A stretch of 8,723 bases of DNA from CAMCYM01 sp964405405 (GTDB lineage Bacteria; Bacteroidota; Bacteroidia; Flavobacteriales_D; Sanyastnellaceae). Shown here piece by piece: positions 6,547 to 8,723 of the stretch (position 1 is the first letter of the stretch; each line of letters opens with the position of its first letter). The stretch covers positions 1 to 8,723 of the forward strand of contig CAYONT010000073.1 in NCBI GenBank assembly GCA_964405405.1. The letters run 5' to 3'. A model generated the notes under the pieces. It made no database searches, was not told where the DNA came from, and saw only the letters and a program-made list of their open reading frames with translations. The position numbers and the translations under genes are program-made.

Positions 6547-8295
6547 ATGAGCGCAGATGCAACCCTCCCAAATCTGATCCCGATGGGTGTGGAGGATGTT
6601 CTCATGAACTTCGATTCTGAAAAACCGGTCGAGTTAAAAGACGCTCGCGTGACCGGACCACTCGATCTCCGCAGCATCGGAGTCAGAGGCCCAGTGAAAA
6701 TTTCCAACTGCGTGTTTGAAGATGCTGTCGATGCGACAGACGCACGGTTTGGCCGGAGCGTGCAATTCAACAACTGCACTTTTGAAAAGGGATTGAGTCT
6801 CGCTCACGCCCGCATCGACGGGCCTCTCGATTTGAGCGGCTCTGTTTTGAAACCAATGCCCGGAGCGGCTGCAATGCCTCTCCACGATCTGCACGTCGAA
6901 GGATCTGTCCAAGGGACTCGGTTGCGGGTCGACTGCGGGTTGAATTTCAGCGATCTTCGATGCGGCTCTGCCTTTCGGATTCACGGTACAAGCATCGCTG
7001 GTGACCTGTTGCTCAATAGTGCTTACGTCGAAGGCGAACTCGATTTGAGTGACTGCGCTTCACCTGACGGCGAGTCCGCCGCCCAAACCATAATCCGCGG
7101 CGTCTTGAACTGCGATTGTGCGCACATCGAGTCGCGCGTCTTACTCATCGGCACCCATTTGGGTTCCGCTAAATTTGAGCAGGCGCATATCGAAGGAACA
7201 ATGCTGTTAGGACCGGGGCTTCACTCTCGAACTCAGGTGGAGCTAGGTGTTGTGGCAGAGGCTGGAAAGCCATCCGATGGATGCAGCCTTTCGCTGCTCG
7301 GTGCCCGGTTGGACGGAAGCTTGGAGATTCGAGGAGCCAAGCTTCACGGAGCTTTGCGAGTAAGTAATGCAAAGGTCGGCTGCAACCTGATGCTCGCCGA
7401 GGATGCTCCAAAACAACCGAGGTTTCAGACGTCGATCGGGGCAAGTGATGGAGGCGGGTCACTACGTGTGACCAGCGCGGATGTTCGAGGGGCTTTGGTT
7501 CTTTTGAATGTTGCGTTTGATGGTGTGGTTGAAATATCAAACTCGGAAGTTGCTGTACTCGAAATCGATCAAAAATGTATTTTGAACCTCAAAACCCTTT
7601 TCGAGAGGCTTCCTGACAATAAAAAGTGTGAGGGCGTGCTCGCGCTTGAGGGGCTCACGTTCGGCGAATTGAAACTCGGCGAACCAGACGACTCGGAAAA
7701 TGAACCAAGAGCGCAAGATTTTCTACAACTGCTCGCTTTAACAAAATTTGATGAGGGAACTTACGTTAACATCGAAAACTGGCTGAGACTTAGCGCCAGA
7801 GACGACGATGCTGACGACGTTTTCCGCGAGATGCGCAAAAAGGAAACTTCGCAAAGACGGAAGGGACTGAAGCGGGTCCTCTTCAAACTATTTGGGTGGC
7901 TTTACGGCTATGGCACGAAGAGCCTGCTAACTGGGGGGATTTGGTTTGGGACACTCGCCTTCTCGTTCTGGATGTTTTGGGGTGGCTCGGGTCTCGAAGC
8001 GACAGAGAAAGGCGATGAACCTTCTGGTATTGGAGCAGTCGTGAAAAAGGCTGACTGGGCGGACACGGCCGCCGTTGTGTTTCGCATTCATTTACCGATA
8101 GTCCCGTGGTTCAGTGATCCCGAATGGAAGCCGGCAGCCAAGAGGATCCCCAAACCATACATGGTTCCTCCATGTGTGCCTTGGCCGCCTTTGCGGTATG
8201 ATGTTACAGCCCATTCCCTCCTCGTCTGGAACGTTGTCAATGTCACATTGATCATTGCTTCCATCTCAGGACTTCTCAAACGACGGGGTTCGTAG
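6547..8295 (+). CDS. Beta-solenoid (pentapeptide-like) protein with C-terminal membrane anchor
   Basis: A 582-residue protein. Residues about 28-340 are built of irregular repeats in which short strands such as GPLDL, GSLEIRGAKL and GALRV alternate with A-x-(I/V/L)-x-G turns, as in right-handed beta-helices of the pentapeptide-repeat type. The strict A(D/N)LxX pentapeptide rhythm is weak, so the call is to the fold class. A helical, charged linker follows (about 385-445: DFLQLLALTKFDEG, then WLRLSARDDDADDVFREMRK). Two hydrophobic segments close the protein, about 459-479 (LLTGGIWFGTLAFSFWMFWG) and 557-577 (LLVWNVVNVTLIIASISG), with a polar and Pro-rich segment between them. No N-terminal signal is seen, so the solenoid probably lies in the cytoplasm, tethered to the membrane. 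The function is unknown. The ATG at 6547 lacks a Shine-Dalgarno; an in-frame ATG at 6604 has GGAGG eight bases upstream and would shorten the protein by 19 residues. It is divergent from the operon, so a shared job is only possible. Confidence 0.85.
   Translation: MSADATLPNLIPMGVEDVLMNFDSEKPVELKDARVTGPLDLRSIGVRGPVKISNCVFEDAVDATDARFGRSVQFNNCTFEKGLSLAHARIDGPLDLSGSVLKPMPGAAAMPLHDLHVEGSVQGTRLRVDCGLNFSDLRCGSAFRIHGTSIAGDLLLNSAYVEGELDLSDCASPDGESAAQTIIRGVLNCDCAHIESRVLLIGTHLGSAKFEQAHIEGTMLLGPGLHSRTQVELGVVAEAGKPSDGCSLSLLGARLDGSLEIRGAKLHGALRVSNAKVGCNLMLAEDAPKQPRFQTSIGASDGGGSLRVTSADVRGALVLLNVAFDGVVEISNSEVAVLEIDQKCILNLKTLFERLPDNKKCEGVLALEGLTFGELKLGEPDDSENEPRAQDFLQLLALTKFDEGTYVNIENWLRLSARDDDADDVFREMRKKETSQRRKGLKRVLFKLFGWLYGYGTKSLLTGGIWFGTLAFSFWMFWGGSGLEATEKGDEPSGIGAVVKKADWADTAAVVFRIHLPIVPWFSDPEWKPAAKRIPKPYMVPPCVPWPPLRYDVTAHSLLVWNVVNVTLIIASISGLLKRRGS
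6591..6595 (+). promoter_or_regulatory. Shine-Dalgarno-like GGAGG before internal ATG 6604
   Basis: GGAGG followed by eight bases and ATG (6604) is the best ribosome-binding signal next to any start in the window. It would favour starting the solenoid protein at Met20. The other genes here do not use such a sequence, and GGAGG also arises from the codons for Val-Glu-Asp, so chance is possible. The repeats begin after residue 28, so both starts keep the whole solenoid. Confidence 0.3.
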
Positions 8296-8336
8296 CGACA
8301 CTACTTTATGGCTCTTCCTTAGCTGATCCGGTCGTT

Positions 8337-8349
8337 TCCAAGGCTTGGA
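8337..8349. promoter_or_regulatory. 13-bp palindrome upstream of oxidoreductase gene
   Basis: TCCAAGGCTTGGA is a perfect dyad with six-base arms around a single G. It sits 21 bases before the oxidoreductase ATG, in the 75-base gap after the solenoid gene. The one-base centre excludes a stable transcript hairpin, so a protein operator is the likelier role if it has any. No other copy was noticed. No promoter or terminator was recognised in this gap. Confidence 0.25.
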
Positions 8350-8370
8350 CAAATAGCTATTCTCCACCGC

Positions 8371-8723
8371 ATGAAACCGGTTCTTTTCCTCCTCTTCAGC
8401 ACGGCGCTCCTCGCCGCTGCCGAGCCGATCCAGACCGATCTGCTCATCGTCGGCGGCACCGAGTCGGGATGGGCGGCAGCCATTCAAGCGGCGCGCATGG
8501 GCGTGAAGTCGATCACAATCGTGCATGATGGCAAGTGGCTCGGCGGGCAATACACGGAGCAGGGACTCGTGTGCGTGGATGAAAACAAGGGCGTGGGTAA
8601 AGTCGGCTGGGGACCGGACTGGCATCCGATGAAGCGCTCGTTTCATCGCTTCGGCCTGTTCAAGGAGTTGATGGATCGCATCGAGGCCTTCAACACGCAA
8701 AAGTATGGCTCGCCCATGCCGGG
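8371..8723 (+). CDS. Secreted FAD-dependent oxidoreductase, N-terminal part
   Basis: An open frame from an ATG at 8371 runs off the right edge after 117 complete codons. Residues 1-17 (MKPVLFLLFSTALLAAA) form a signal peptide with likely cleavage near Ala-Ala-Glu, so the protein is exported. DLLIVGGTESGWAAAIQAAR (23-42) is the beta-alpha-beta FAD-binding fold, with Gly-Gly-Thr-Glu-Ser-Gly in place of the classic GxGxxG. ITIVHDGKWLGGQYTEQGL (48-66) fits the following strand and the W-L-G-G-Q motif of the FAD-dependent oxidoreductase family (PF12831-like). Members of this exported type are frequent in Verrucomicrobiota and Planctomycetes and are often of unknown substrate. The 75-base gap from the solenoid gene suggests an independent unit. 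No Shine-Dalgarno is visible. The annotation rests on the N-terminal domain only. Confidence 0.85.
   Translation, partial: MKPVLFLLFSTALLAAAEPIQTDLLIVGGTESGWAAAIQAARMGVKSITIVHDGKWLGGQYTEQGLVCVDENKGVGKVGWGPDWHPMKRSFHRFGLFKELMDRIEAFNTQKYGSPMP

Noticed and set aside
8296..8370. Intrinsic terminator after the solenoid gene
   Set aside because: The only dyad has a one-base centre and no T-tract follows it, so it cannot form a terminator hairpin.
8266..8700. A leftward open frame of 144 codons opposite the right-edge gene
   Set aside because: The rightward frame there has a clear signal peptide and FAD-binding fold; the leftward one has no recognisable feature.

Overview
The window reads as a high-GC bacterial chromosome segment. 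Three traits suggest Verrucomicrobiota or a related Planctomycetes-type lineage: a secreted FAD-dependent oxidoreductase of a style common there, no clear Shine-Dalgarno sequence before most starts, and compact gene packing. The assignment is an inference from protein style only. No rRNA, tRNA, CRISPR array, insertion sequence or origin was seen.

Layout. A leftward operon fills about 6384 to 198. It encodes, in transcription order, a small protein related to the plant glycine-rich-domain-protein family (PF07173-like, 137 aa), a TauD/clavaminate-synthase-like Fe(II)/2-oxoglutarate oxygenase (284 aa), a class I SAM methyltransferase (237 aa) and a very large UvrA-like tandem ABC ATPase (1396 aa). 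Gaps are 11 and 6 bases, and the methyltransferase and UvrA-like genes overlap by a GTGA. A further leftward reading frame follows 32 bases after the UvrA-like gene. It begins with a clear DEAD-box helicase Q motif and leaves the window at base 1. A 162-base divergent intergenic region separates the operon from a rightward gene for a beta-solenoid (pentapeptide-like) protein with two C-terminal membrane segments. After that comes the start of an exported FAD-dependent oxidoreductase, cut by the right edge.

How the genes may work together. An oxygenase, a methyltransferase and a small protein with a cysteine-containing tail look like a modification or biosynthesis cassette. UvrA paralogues are known as self-resistance proteins in clusters for DNA-binding natural products (DrrC of daunorubicin, Ecm16 of echinomycin). 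A modified-peptide or genotoxic-metabolite cassette with its own UvrA-type protection protein is therefore a plausible but unproven reading. The strongest unusual signal is in the UvrA-like protein. Its roughly 480-residue C-terminal extension looks like a third, decayed UvrA half, with the two CxxC pairs spaced almost as in the first half but with no Walker A, ABC signature or intact Walker B.
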